Source: Synaphobranchus kaupii (Eukaryota > Chordata > Actinopteri > Anguilliformes > Synaphobranchidae). Taken from it: DNA of 64,000 bases. The stretch is from NCBI GenBank assembly GCA_029718625.1, contig CM056376.1, positions 25,568,496 through 25,632,495 of the forward strand, read 5' to 3'. Both the position numbers and the translations under genes were made by a program. Of this stretch, positions 32,506 through 45,078 are shown piece after piece (position 1 is the first letter of the stretch; every line of letters starts with the position of its first letter). The notes beneath the pieces were generated by a model. The model made no database searches and had not been told where the DNA came from. It saw nothing but the letters and a program-made list of their open reading frames with translations.

Positions 32506-33003
32506 GAAGTCCCTTCGAGCCGGGGTCGTAACACTGATCTAAGGCTACTAGTGGGTCAAGCAGTCTACAATAAGCAAAGATCTAATAAGTACACTGCATG
32601 GCCAAAAGTATCCGGACACCCCTTGGTGTAGGGCTATTTTTCATGGTTTGAGGTAAGCCCCATAGGTCCAGTGAAGGCAAATATTAAAGGGATAGTTCTG
32701 AATTTTGGACATAATGTCTCAATTACGACTTACCCATGATGTAATTGATTGATGGAAACCATTTTCAGATAATTCCATGCTGTCCCTTCTTTTGGACATA
32801 CACACATTGCTAATGCTAGCGCAACTCTAAGGTAACTGGTAGCATCCACTACCAAATGCACTTAAACACTCCACAGTGCACCCAAAGCAAATAAAATACA
32901 ACGACAGTCTATCGGGGTTATTTTCAGTGATTATACCATCATTTTTGAAGTCAAACTATCGTTGAATCCTTTACTTTGTGCTCACCTAAATTCTCTGTGG
33001 AAG

Positions 33004-33064
33004 TACGGCGGCGGAGCGATACTTTACGTTAGTAGGTAACGTAAAGTATAGCTCTGCCGCCGTA
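33004..33064. repeat. Hairpin inside the Kolobok-like element
   Basis: Two 28-bp arms (33004-33031 and 33037-33064) pair with two mismatches around a 5-base loop. The arm contains 'tacggcggcgg', which is also the inner boundary of the long terminal repeats, so the same sequence occurs three times in the element. Confidence 0.85.
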
Positions 33065-33141
33065 TGTAGTGCCGGCCAACAACAATATCGCGGGTGTGAA
33101 AGAATCAGACTAGTAGTATTGTTAGCTAACGTTCAGGTAAG

Positions 33142-33420
33142 ATGGTATTTCGGTGTGTATTTCAAGGTTGTTCAAATCATGCAAAAAAATGGGTTTTCCG
33201 ATTTCCAGTGGAAGATCAACAAAGAAAACAGCTGTGGCTTCTTGCTGCTCGCATGGATGTCAACACACCAATTGAGACTCTAAAAAAGTTAAAAGTGTGT
33301 AGTAACCATTTCACGGAGGATGACTATGTGAAAAAAAGGACGGTCGGGACACCCTCTACTGAAGGAGACTGCTGTGTCAACACCTGTTTTTCTTCATGCA
33401 CCGAAAACAACTGATGAGCA
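33142..33420 (+). pseudogene. THAP-domain exon of a Kolobok-like transposase
   Basis: The frame from 33142 encodes a THAP zinc finger at its N-terminus: C-X4-C-X42-C-X2-H with Cys5, Cys10, Cys53 and His56, plus the usual FP (21-22), Trp32 and HF (56-57) positions. THAP domains bind DNA and begin the transposases of P and Kolobok elements. The frame stops at 33414, but the +1 frame continues with a coherent segment (PVFLHAPKTTDEQ) up to 'gagcag|gtaact' at 33420/33421, a good splice donor. This looks like a first exon with a one-base frameshift. The rest of the gene is deleted. It is not a host THAP gene, since it lies inside the transposon's inverted repeats. Confidence 0.8.
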
Positions 33421-34617
33421 GGTAACTAATAAATGATTGCATGCGTGATCTATCTATTCAATGTAGCTAGCTAGTTGCCATGATTGGGAAGTCATGGAAG
33501 TGGTCAAACTTTTCCTGCAAATTGGTTGCCAGTGTGCTTACTTGTATATGCTGTGTTATTCTGTAGCATGTTTGTGTTTAGCTGACTTGTTGTCTACCAA
33601 ATATGTAACTTTACGGCAAAACGGATTGTGTCGGCAACTATGGAGTACAGCAGATAGCCTACAGGCAGATACCCTGGCTAATCTACAGCTAGCTCCGCCG
33701 CCGTACTTCCACAGAGAATATAGGTCAGCACAAAGTAAAGGATTCAACGATAGTTTGACTTCAAAAATGATGGTATAATCACTGAAAATAACCCCCATAG
33801 ACTGTCGTCGTTTTTTATTTGCTTTGGGTGCACTGTGGAGTGTTTAAGTGCGTTTGGTAGTGGATGCTACCAGTTACCTTAGAGTTGCGCTAGCATTAGC
33901 AATGTGTGTATGTCCAAAGGGACAGCATGGAATTGTCTGAAAATGTTTTCCATCAATCAACTACATCATGAGTAAGTCGTAATTGAGACATTATGTCCAA
34001 AATTCCGAACTATCCCTTTAATGCTACACCATACAATAACATTCTAGACGATTCTGAGCAACAGTCTGAGGAAGGCCCTTTCCTGTTTCAGCATGACAAT
34101 GCCCCTTGTGCACAAATCGAGGTCCATGTGTGGAAGAACTTGACTAGCCTTCACAGAGCCCTGACCTCAACCCCATCGAACACCTTTGGGATCAATTGGA
34201 ACACCGACTGCAAGCCAGGCCTGATCTCCCAACATCAGTGCCTGATCCTAATGCTCTTCTGGCTGAATGGAAGCAAATCCCTGCAGCAATATTCCAACAT
34301 CTAGTGGAAAGCCTTCCCAGGAGAGCGGAGGCGGTTATAGCGGTAAAGGGGAGGGACCAACTCCATATTAATGCCTATGATTTTGGAATGAGATGTTGGG
34401 CGAGCAGGTGTCCATGTAATTTTGGCCATGTAGTGTATCTAAAATGTTAGTTATATTTTAATTTATGATTAGAAATCAACAGATTATGTGACAACTGCAC
34501 TGTAAGACCTGAATGCCATTTTGCTAAATTAATTGAGTAGTCTCAAGTTAAATAAAACCTATTTTCCTACGAGTTCTAACTGAAAAGTTAAAGACTAGTT
34601 AATACTTAAATTATGTT

Positions 34618-35205
34618 GCTCTTGTTATGGCAGAGTGCAGGATTGGACCCAAACGCAGAACTCAGAAACAGAGGGTTGGTTCAAAACTCCCCTCGGGAGA
34701 TTTAGCAACAAGGAGGCAGGCAGGAACCGGGTGAAATAAAGGGAAGGCAGGAAAAAGGGCCGGGCAAAAGTTAAGCGGGGCAGGTAACGGGTCAGGGCTG
34801 GCTGGGGCAGGCGGGAGACAGGTTGGATGGGCTGAATAAAAAAACAGACAGAAAAGTTAACGAGAACAGGCAGGATAAGGTGCAATCTCAAACAAAACAG
34901 AGAAGACGATCTGGCGACAAGGGATGTGTGAGCAGAACTTAAGAAGTGAATGAAACAGGTACGGGAACTAAGTGATTAACTAAAAGGAGTGCGGAATGTG
35001 AGTGAGCTGGGGAAACTATAGGCTGGGGCAAATCAAGGGGAGAAATCAGGAACTGATGGGGAACCATGCCCAGCCTGCAAACGAAAACACAGAACGTAAG
35101 ACGTACAGGGTAAACCAAAAAACATGACATGAAACTCAAGGAATGGGAGCACAAAGGAAACGAAAGGAAGGTGGACTGGAGGGAAACGGCGGATGTAACA
35201 GCTCT
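34618..35205 (-). mobile_element. Solo LTR (Ty3/gypsy-type), minus strand
   Basis: 578 bp from tgttatggcagag (34623) to ggatgtaaca (35200), flanked by a perfect 5-bp duplication GCTCT (34618-34622 and 35201-35205). On the minus strand it starts tgttacatcc and ends in a sequence typical of fish gypsy LTR 3' ends (gggtccaatcctgcactctg). There is no internal region, so it was left by LTR-LTR recombination. It is not the same family as copies 1 and 2. Confidence 0.88.
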
Positions 35206-38200
35206 ACTCAAATGATTATTTTGGAATATTGTGTTAAGAAAAATGTAATCTCCATAATATTATACATATAGTATAATAGACAAACTGACTGCCAAACTAC
35301 AGGGCCCTATTTGTGTTATAACTCAGCAGGCTACAGAATAACACTACCAGGTCATGCTGCCATTTTATAACATAAATAAATAAACTTGCCATTTACCAGA
35401 TTCTCTTACCGAGAGCGACTTACACAGCTTAAAAGCCATTTATACAGCTGAATTTTTTTTGTGCCATTTTTACAGAATAAGTGCAACAGCAGCAACCCAC
35501 CTATAGGAATAAAACCTGCAACCTTTGCATTGTCCACATTCTCCACAAGTCCACATCCCATCATGCAACACCACGACCACGTTTTGATACACATCTCATT
35601 TTGAGCTCTTCAGAAATTGAATGTCAGCTATATTATATGTTTACCTTGTCACAGCCAATCAATTTGTAGCATTTTCACGTGAAGAAGAGAGTGTACAAAG
35701 AAGGTATAAGAGGATGCCACATTTTGTCAACCATGTCAATATATGAAATTTGGTTTGCATGTAGTTTCTAACATATCCAATTATTATATAAATCCATTTT
35801 TCCTGTATCATGCGATCTGGCTGGTTTGACATTTTCACAACATGGAAATATTACCTCCATGGCTTTACCTCCAAAACCTAATAATCAACCTGCTATTCAT
35901 ATTAATTACTTTTATCTTTATTTGCACGGACTGTGAGGGTGAGGCTGGCGCTGCACTGGAGCTCTGTTACTTTAAACACTGATAAATTCTCTCTTCGTAT
36001 CCATAGTGACTTACAATCTAGGAGAAACAGAAGTGCATTCACCTGATTAATATGAGCGGTAGAGCCAGATCTGGCTAACAACATTCACAGACCAGCAGGT
36101 AGAGATGGGAAAATCGCTAAAGCGCTAATGCACGCTAACTACGCAAACCCACTCCGATTGAATCGTGTCCGACTGCAAATCCACATTATGGGGGGTATCT
36201 GTTGCAACGAGGGAGTGATGGATTCGCCAATGGAATGAAGTCTGTTAGGTGTGTAACCGCTGAAGAACCTATTAAACCATGTTATTGAGGTACAGGACGT
36301 ACTGCAGGGCAAGGAGGGGAGATGTTGTCGCCCCTACAAAGACTGCGCTCTACCGAAATAGATCACCCCCCACGGCGTCATAATCGCACAATTGCCTGAA
36401 ATCCCTCAGTTCCCTTAATGAGCTGAATAAATAAAGGCAGTCTGAGGAGGAAGAGCGGAAGATTACGTACAGGGCGATTTGAATTTAGGGGATGTGCCTA
36501 CTGTATGAGTCCCCTGATTTTTCCACGTCTGCAGACTCGAATTTTAGGAGGAGATATTAACGGTTCAGGCGTGATCTTGCTGTGGCTCGTGCTCTGATGT
36601 GGTGACATCATCGGGAGGAGACTTTATGTTGGAAAACAAGGCCCAGGCAGAGGTATGGGACATAATTGGGAGAAGCCAGTGCCTCTGGATCAGCCCGGGA
36701 CGAGGGATTATCATTCATTTGTTCCTCTGACCGTGTGTGGAGGGGGTCACATTGGGGAAATCTCAGTGACATATGGCAGCACAGCTTGACCTCAACCCAG
36801 ATTCCTTCTGACCCCTTACACCCTTTGTCATCGTCTCAACTAAATTTATTTGGTGCTTTATGTGTTTTTTTCCCTTTCACAATAAGCTTTCCGTTCAGTA
36901 AAACTAACTGCAAAATTACGTTTGAATAAAACGTTTTAAAAGTTCAAATTCATTAAAAAGTTGCCGCTTGATTCTGTTGAAGAATTATCAAGTAATTTTG
37001 TGTGGAGTTTGTGTGGTATCTCCCGAATCGCACCCACAGGATTCTCATATTAATCACAAAGACACACTGAAGGAAATCAGAGAGAAAAAGGGTCCTTGTT
37101 AATTTTCTCAACAGGACTGCCGACTCCACAGCAAAGAGGCTGACGGCCAAGATGTTCTTTTCCCTCCGCCGTCCTAGTGCGAGAGCACGAATCCGCTGGA
37201 GGGAGACAGAAAGGTCGCCCTGTCAAAAAGCCACTTCGCAGAAGTGACAACACAGGGCAGATCCTTATCCGTCAATGTCAATTTAAAATCTGCATCGGAA
37301 ATCTTTGTGCCAGGATTTGCAGTGGAAGGGAACGCGTTCATTGCCTCGAGACAAGAGGGCAAAAAAAGTCTTGAGCACGTGAGCAACACAACTTTGCAGC
37401 GTCCTCAACCCCAAAAGTGCCTGGGGGACACATGGGGGAGGAGGGGGGTTTGGACAGTGAAGGCCACAAACTGACAATTTCAGAGCGTCTCAGCGGCAAA
37501 GGACCAGACATCGTGAACTATAGTTACCTTGCTTAGCGTAGCCCTGCAGCGTGATTCATACTGCGCAAGGGGGCCCCAGGACACCCCTTGCGGACGTAAC
37601 CGTCGGGCGCGGTGGCACAGAGGAAGGGGAGGTGATGACGTTTTCCTCCGGTGCAGTTCCTCCTGGTGGGTGGAGCTCAGAGAACACTCCCAGCATGCCG
37701 AGGGCTCAGCTGACAACAACTTTCTCCTCACATCACCACCCCCTGACTGGGCGCGCGTGACGCATCCCATAGGTGACAAGGCGCTGCGGTAGAAAGGGGC
37801 GGACGGTGTTTCAAAAACATGTATTTCAAATTATTCACGCATGTATTTAATATGTAATACATATGACATACATACATGCTGTAGCTCTGTGCCACCTGCA
37901 AAGCAACGTACGCCTCCGCCATTTTGATTGTGGTTTATAGATACATTCTGGGAACCATTTTGCATTTTGTTTTTGTAGCGAAACACATTTTTTGTGTGCT
38001 CCCGCTGGTCGCCCCGTGTGGCGGTGGCGGCGGGTGGCTGGCGCCCGAGGTCAGAGGTCATCTTTTCCACCGCGGTGCTGTCAGATTTCTGGCGGAAAAT
38101 GGAGATTTGCACCGCTGGAAATGGAATGCATTCCCGCTCACTGCCTGGGATTGAATGATCCAACGTGTGAAACGTTTCTCGACCGTGCGTCATAAACACG

Positions 38201-41000
38201 CCTAACGCTGGATTATACCAAACGCACAGCGGGGAGTTCCCTACAAACCTGGGTCAAAATACACTACCTAAAACACTCCTTTTAACACCAGTAAAATCTG
38301 AAATCACTGCTGCAAATCCCAGAGAATCTTTGAGGAAACATTACTTTCCTATACTTGCATACTCTTTCAATTTGCTTTCAAGAATCTGCAGGTGTTTAAC
38401 TGGTGTGTAAAGGGTAAAAATATTTCAGTATTATTTAACTTAGGCCTGTGCTTAGCAGCTCGAACCTCTGGTCCCCCTAAACTCTCCCACCTCAGAGTCC
38501 CCTCTTTGTTCTCTCATTAATAACCTAATTTGATGTGCTGAATTTTGTCGGTAAGCATTTCCTTGTGTTAAAACCCAAGTCACGGTCTCCATGTCATCAG
38601 CAGTATCTGTGGTCATCTCGGTGTAAATTTGCACCTGTCATCAATTTTACACTTAATTCAACACCTAACAATCATCATAGTCAGGTCAGTTATTCAATAT
38701 TTTCTTCAGACTTTAAATTAATTTGCCAGTTTATCTAACTTTTTACATGGTCAATTCTGTGCGAGAAATAACTTTTCCATGGCCCATTGTACCTGTTAGG
38801 TTGACCACTGATATTAGCTGGAAGTGTCATCAGATCATGTTCCTGTGTAAGAATGGTGTCATTTTTAGATGTGGTTGTGGTAATAGAAAGCTAACGGTAA
38901 ATAGAGTTCTCAACTTCTTTGGTATTCAAGATAATTAAGTTAGTAATACAGAACATGGTAATTACAATTAATCCTTTGAAGGGTAGGTTTTTTGTACTGT
39001 TTTTTTCTAAATTCTAGGTCCGTGTTCTAGAACTCCATTGCTTTGTTGCATCAGCATTAGAATGTTCAGTTAAGAACATTCTAATCACATATTTCTGATC
39101 TTACACCATAAAGAGTTAGTGTATTCAGTAAGTTTAAACACCAGTTGATCAGCTCAGTAAATTGGGCAGCAGTCATATTTGTAAGAAATATCTAAATAAG
39201 TTTGTTTTTTCAGTACCAGTGACACATCCAAAACAGCATTTCACAGAAAATACATTGCAGATGAAATGTCATATGTCAAATCCAGATCAATATTCAATTA
39301 AAAGTTTCATCAAACCAAAGTAAATTGAGTTTTTACAAAAAAAACCCACATACAAGAGTAGAGTGGACATGCTGACCTAGTATCTGCTGATTATATATCC
39401 ACAACATTGTTAAAAATCAATAAAATGCAGCTTGTAATTACGGATATTTTTCGGTCCTTTTTGTTATTCAGTTGACCCAAACCTCAACTCAATCCCTCAA
39501 TTATGTCATATGTTGTACGTTCTTACATTTGAATTGCATTGGAAAGTTGCCTGAAGTTTTCAGCACTTACCTTAACAGTTATGTTTGAGTGAATACAGTT
39601 ACAATGTTATGTAAGAATCCTGTTTTGCATTCTGACAAATATTCCATTCAAGTAATAATCCTTTATTGCAACGACGTGTTATTTCTAAAATACCCAGTAA
39701 TTCTTTTTGTTTTCGATCACTAAATAACCTTTAATCTACGTTTTATATGGCTCTGAAATGCTTCTAAATGTGAGGGATTTGGCTAGATCCTCATCCTAAA
39801 TGAAACTGGTTTCTTTTTGTCGCGGATTAAATGTAGTAAGTCTGTGTGCCGCCACATCGTTCGTCCTTCTGAAGCCAATGTCAACCCGACGAATCCTCTG
39901 AGTTTATTAACAGCACTGTTTGCTCCGGTAAAGGAAAAATCAATAACATATTTCTCTCTTGCGTTATATTTATTTCCGTGAACCCGTATAACATGCAGAA
40001 GTCATCAAATCACTTCCAGGATGACAATTATTAATATCTCAGAAAAACTGACAAAGATTAAGAGTCTCTGCGCTAAGCAGCGTTATCGATTTTTTAAATC
40101 CCCCCAGAGCCTCTGTATTCGATTGAAGTGATTGATCATTGCGCTCCACGTCTGATCTCGTCCAATTGTCCTTTCAGCTTAGGCTGGAACTTTCCAGAAA
40201 AACAAATTTTAGGCAGGCCAAAAAACAGATTTTTGTACTTCTTACCTTATTAGTATTTTTGTGTTGTGGCTTACTGCAGAATGCAATAAAAAGTAGTCTG
40301 ACAGTTCGATATGACATATTGTATTTTTACCGCGGCTTCGTGAGCGTTCGATTAGCACATGGGCGACATAAAATAGTTTTCTGACACTTTAAGCCTGGAA
40401 AGAAGGGTCACCTTGGGGCACAACCTCTATGGGAATTATGATGCATTTCAGCAGTAGAGTAAGTATATATGTTCCATCAGCTAAGCCCATTGTTTTCTCT
40501 TCTGTTCCATTATGAAGCATGAGCATTGTACGAGATAGTGTTAGGGACAGTTTCAGTAAGTAGTATGACATCACTGGCCTACTAGAACACAGCCATGCTC
40601 CTTTTACAACAAAGTGGTTTGAGGAATCTAACCTCAGTTAAGTAAACATTTGAAATTAACTTGGAAGTGTCACATGCCGTAATGTTCACGCAAGAGGATT
40701 TGGAGTGGAGCGGAAGTATATATATATTTCAGTTGTGTCTTCGACCTGGACTTGTGGGGACTAATGGTGTGGTGTCACATGGCAAGGTGACTGAAGCATT
40801 ATAGAGGTCCCCGGAAAAAAAACAAAAACAGTGGCAAAGCACAGCATTGTGGAGTGCCACCGACGATCATGGACGCAACGCGTCGCTTTTTTTCATTTAA
40901 ATCCCCCCCCCCCCTTCCCCTTCGTGAGTTTCCGGATCCACGCCAATCCGTACATAACAATATCCACCTATTTTATGTACAATGTGTAAACTAGATACAG
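35206..41000. other. Intergenic DNA with CpG-richer blocks
   Basis: No host exon or repeat was recognised in nearly 5.8 kb. The stretches around 36080-36680 and 37540-38220 are richer in G+C and CpG than the surroundings and free of recognisable repeats, so they are candidates for regulatory DNA. Nothing in the sequence proves that. Confidence 0.45.
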
Positions 41001-41500
41001 NNNNNNNNNNNNNNNNNNNNNNNNNNNNNNNNNNNNNNNNNNNNNNNNNNNNNNNNNNNNNNNNNNNNNNNNNNNNNNNNNNNNNNNNNNNNNNNNNNNN
41101 NNNNNNNNNNNNNNNNNNNNNNNNNNNNNNNNNNNNNNNNNNNNNNNNNNNNNNNNNNNNNNNNNNNNNNNNNNNNNNNNNNNNNNNNNNNNNNNNNNNN
41201 NNNNNNNNNNNNNNNNNNNNNNNNNNNNNNNNNNNNNNNNNNNNNNNNNNNNNNNNNNNNNNNNNNNNNNNNNNNNNNNNNNNNNNNNNNNNNNNNNNNN
41301 NNNNNNNNNNNNNNNNNNNNNNNNNNNNNNNNNNNNNNNNNNNNNNNNNNNNNNNNNNNNNNNNNNNNNNNNNNNNNNNNNNNNNNNNNNNNNNNNNNNN
41401 NNNNNNNNNNNNNNNNNNNNNNNNNNNNNNNNNNNNNNNNNNNNNNNNNNNNNNNNNNNNNNNNNNNNNNNNNNNNNNNNNNNNNNNNNNNNNNNNNNNN
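41001..41500. other. Assembly gap (500 N)
   Basis: Exactly 500 N. The round length suggests a placeholder and not a measured gap. Reading frames that cross it have no meaning. The right flank (41634-41720) is G-rich then A-rich low-complexity sequence, which may be why assembly failed nearby. Confidence 0.99.
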
Positions 41501-41629
41501 TGCCCTGAGGGAAGAAAGAAACAAGAGCAATCTATCACAGCGGAGCCACAGTGGGGTATGGTGCCGGAGGAGCAGTGTGCCTCGCCAACGTGTCACCGCT
41601 GTTATTGAGAGCGGCCATCTCCTGAGATG

Positions 41630-41728
41630 TTCGCGGGGGGGGTGGGGGTGGGGGGGGGGTAGGCGTAGGGAGGGGAATTGCTCAGCGGAGAAAAAAAAAA
41701 AAAAAAAAAAAGTTTAAAAAAAAAAAAA
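41630..41728. repeat. G-rich then A-rich low-complexity tract
   Basis: G runs broken by single T (41634-41660) could form a G-quadruplex. They are followed by two A runs near 41692-41728. Confidence 0.85.
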
Positions 41729-42688
41729 GACAAAGGAAATTTATCTAAGCAATACTTAACAGCTGTTTAAGAAAGTGTTGTATTTCTCCACCAGAGGAAC
41801 TGGAATCTGAATGCTCCGTTTGGCCAGGAAATAAAAGCGGGATATAACTGAACTGCCGGCCGTGCGTTTACTCTTGTCAAACGCCACCCTGTACCCTGCT
41901 TAACGCATTGGTTGCAATCCGACATGTGAGGTAATGAAACAGGTTACGGAATATGAGTCCTTAGATAGGCGTGAGGTGAGAGAAATATTCTATAACTATG
42001 ACTGCTTGCAGTAAAAGAAGTGATCTTTTTTTCATTTATTTATTTATTTTTCTGGTTACAAAAATTTATGATTGATGGCAAAGATAATTGACTGAGATAA
42101 TCTGAATTCCCTCCAGGTCCCTTACCCCTGGGGCTCTGCTGAAATGGTCAGAATTCTCATCACATCATTGGTGTCATAGGTTCTGATTGACATCTTTTTT
42201 TTCTTTTTTGCATGTGGCAAAGGGGTGTGTAACATCCTACCAAAGTAATCGTAGCTTGGCATTCAATGGAGCTTGTAATCGATCATTACAACCCCAGCCG
42301 TTCGGTCCCGACCGCATTTCATTTTCAGGAGCAAAGAAATTAAACAGATTTTATCCATCAATTTTATCTTGTCATATTGTCCTGATATTGCAAATGCAAA
42401 ACAGCATTAGAGATGCATTGAACTTTATTGCCATTCAAAATTGACTCTGAGCTGTTTGAATGGGTTATTGAAGATTTGTCTCTGTGATCACTCTGGCGTT
42501 AGACACATAATTTGTCATTGACAACATGGAGGAGCCTCAGCCATACAGTATGTCATGTGTTTTTAGGTTCTTTGTACCACTTGATATAGTCCATTACTGC
42601 AATATTCCCTCTTAAAAATCTGTCTCCGCTCACAGATAGACATTATGTTATGGAGCATTGTATCTTACTGTTCATCATTCGCAATTGA
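41729..42688. other. Intergenic DNA, no gene seen
   Basis: Ordinary AT-rich sequence. No recognisable feature. Confidence 0.5.
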
Positions 42689-42976
42689 GCTACACTGCAA
42701 AAAAAAGTCTGTCTTAACAAGTGTTTTAGTCTTGTAATGAGACTTAAAATTGTATTTTTTTCCTCAAAAGTGGAAAGAATTAGCTTGTTTTAAGTTACTT
42801 TTTGCTTGACAAGTGAAATTATCTTACCCCACTGGCAAATCTTGAAATGAGTAAAACTATCTCAGCCCACTGGCAGATAGTTTGTCTTATTTAGCAAAAA
42901 AGTAACAGAAATAAGATTCTAAAGTCTAAATATAAGATTAAAATGCTTGGTAAGATTTGTTTTTTTGCAGTGTAGC
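42689..42976 (+). mobile_element. MITE with 16-17-bp terminal inverted repeats
   Basis: 288 bp with ends gctacactgcaaaaaa and its reverse complement, essentially perfect. The interior is non-coding and carries two related internal motifs starting ccactggca. A truncated relative lies at 1381-1605 in opposite orientation. No target duplication is clear, although 'gcaatt' occurs on both sides. Confidence 0.85.
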
Positions 42977-45078
42977 AATTTTAGCAATACAAAATCTTTT
43001 TTTTTTAAAACATGAACAGTAAAAGGAGTAAATCTACAGAAGCCACCATTTTAAAAGGAGACATCTGAAATGTGTCAGTGACCGGCGGTGTGAAGACTAC
43101 AACTGCTGATGGTGGAGCACAGAAATGCACTAATCAGTACCCCTTGGGACTCGAAAACAAAAAAGGTGTCAATATTTCAATGTTATCGTCTACCCCAGGA
43201 GTGTAGAATTCATCTCCCGAGGGGCATGCGTGATTTTGTGTGTAAGTGTGGGTGTGCACAAGCAGTGGTTTTCATTCATTGGCTTAATTAGTCTAGTTTG
43301 TTATTTGCTCATATATACAGCTGCAGCTCAATGAAAATGTGTAGTGTTGTATACGAAATGTAGTACATTAGAGGAAACAAAGTCAAAGGATGAAAAGTAA
43401 ATGCACAATTTTCAGAAAGATGCCTAAATAAGTACGTAACTGGACTAATCCTAAAAGAGGGCAGATATTTATGGACAAATGCAAAACCTGATCATGCAAA
43501 CCATTGGTGCCAAACTTCTCTGAAAATAACTGCCAATGTTCATGAATAATGCTGGCTTGAAATGCTTTCATAAAATTATTTTTTGGCTTTCACAACTCTA
43601 AAATGTGTATTAATCACTGAGACATTTTTGAGTTATCATAATCAATGGAGCAATCAAAACATTTCTTATTGTGAACTGAAGCATTCTGAAAACAAATTTA
43701 GCATGCTGTGTGTTGGTAACTGAAAACAGATGTTTTATAGTGTCGCTATAGTTACCATACAAATATAATATAATACCTTTGTTTTGCTGGTACACTCAGT
43801 GAAAATCAGTAATTTTAAGAAAATATATCATTCGGTGCTTGTTTCTGTTGAATTTAGAGTAAGTCAATTGTAAGATCCTCCAAACTTTATGTGTAGGTTT
43901 GATTGAAAGTTATTTTCTGTCAAACAACTACAGTGAAACAAACCAAACACACTCTACTAGTGATTTGACGATGATTCACCACAACGTCTGTTGCACTTTC
44001 CACTCAAACATTGTTAGACTGAAATAGCATCCAGTAAAATACTTGAAAGAAAAAAAAAAAGGGGTTATCCTGAAGACCAAGGAGAAAAAAACAAACTCGC
44101 AAAATGTATTAAAATCAAATCCTTTGTCCTCTGCTCCAATAGAATGAAGGAGATGTCCCTAGGCTCATAAGCAACTGCCATTGCTGTCACTTGAGTGAGA
44201 GATCATGGATGAACTTTTTCCCATCCATCAGTGGGGTGGAGAAACGCAGTCCATCCACTGTCCTGGCTAATTTGATTACATGAGAAACTGGTCTATAATG
44301 TAGAGAGAAAAGCCTTTGTGGAAAAAAAAGTTGATTTCTGCATCACATTGATGATGAGTTGGGCTGACGTCCTTACTGTTGTCATCATTGGTGGCCGCAG
44401 AGTTAGAAGGGCCATCACTAACCCTCTCTACGATGTTGGTGTAGGCAGCAGTGTTGACTTCTGAGATAAAGCACCCCGGAGCTGGACTGGTGATCAAGGA
44501 TCAGTTTTTCTTCCTGGTTCATAATGGATACGGTTATGATACAGACAAGGAAAATCGGATCCTGGATTAGTACACCTGCTCTGAGACTTATGAATGCAGT
44601 GTCAGTGGTCAGTGTTCTAGGCTACATTACTTGGAGCTACATTTCTGTGGGCTGCAGACTATGAAGCTGCACTGCTCTCCCACCCAGCTGACTAAGTGAA
44701 CAAGAAAATCAATCAATCGACCAAGTGACCAATCAAGTGATAGATTTTCAGAGTGCTTTAAAGTGACAATTTTCCAGAGAGAATATAGAAAACCCCATCT
44801 TAACCAATAAGGACAAAGAAAAATGTATTTATTCTTTGACCCCCCTTCCTTAGGAATTGAGAAAAAGATGGATATTAAAAAAAAAATACACACACACAAT
44901 AAGATTCCAAACTTTAATATATTCAGCAGAAAATTAAAATTTAATTTTAAATAATCCTGGAAAGATCAATCTCTATCTGTGGATTTGGCAAATAACAATA
45001 TAAGTAAGGGATAAAGACTGAGGGGTCATTTGAATGCCTGACGCAGAGGTAGTAAATTCAAACTGCGTAATGGCCAGC
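42977..45078. other. Intergenic DNA, no gene seen
   Basis: AT-rich sequence with short A runs (44049-44060 and 44877-44886). No protein, RNA gene or transposon end was recognised. Confidence 0.5.

Larger units (their letters stand above)
32688..34017. mobile_element. Kolobok-like transposon (TTAA duplication, THAP exon)
   Basis: Terminal repeats agggatagttc and gaactatccct are flanked by TTAA on both sides (32684-32687 and 34018-34021). The inverted repeats are very long: about 325 bp each (32688-33018 and 33695-34017) pair with scattered mismatches. TTAA duplication, this terminus and an internal THAP zinc finger together point to the Kolobok superfamily. Most of the autonomous gene is missing, so this is an internally deleted derivative. 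It inserted after the host Tc1 copy was already in place. Confidence 0.83.
32590..34437 (+). mobile_element. Tc1-like transposon remnant, interrupted by a nested element
   Basis: The left end, cactgcatggccaaaagtat, and the right end, ttttggccatgtagtg, are inverted repeats of a very common fish Tc1 family, with TA duplications at 32590-32591 and 34436-34437. Between the left terminus and about 32640 most of the transposase gene is missing. From about 32640 to 32687 and again from 34022 to about 34350 the plus strand is homologous to the C-terminal transposase region (FQHDNAP, then a damaged segment up to LVESLPRRAEAVIA, in shifting frames). It cannot make a transposase. The 1330-bp Kolobok-like element sits inside it at a TTAA. 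Confidence 0.88.

Noticed and set aside
33142..33414. Host THAP-domain gene
   Set aside because: The exon lies within the long inverted repeats of a TTAA-flanked transposon, so it belongs to the element.
40897..41608. Long open frames across the gap on both strands
   Set aside because: They are produced by the 500 N and have no sequence content.
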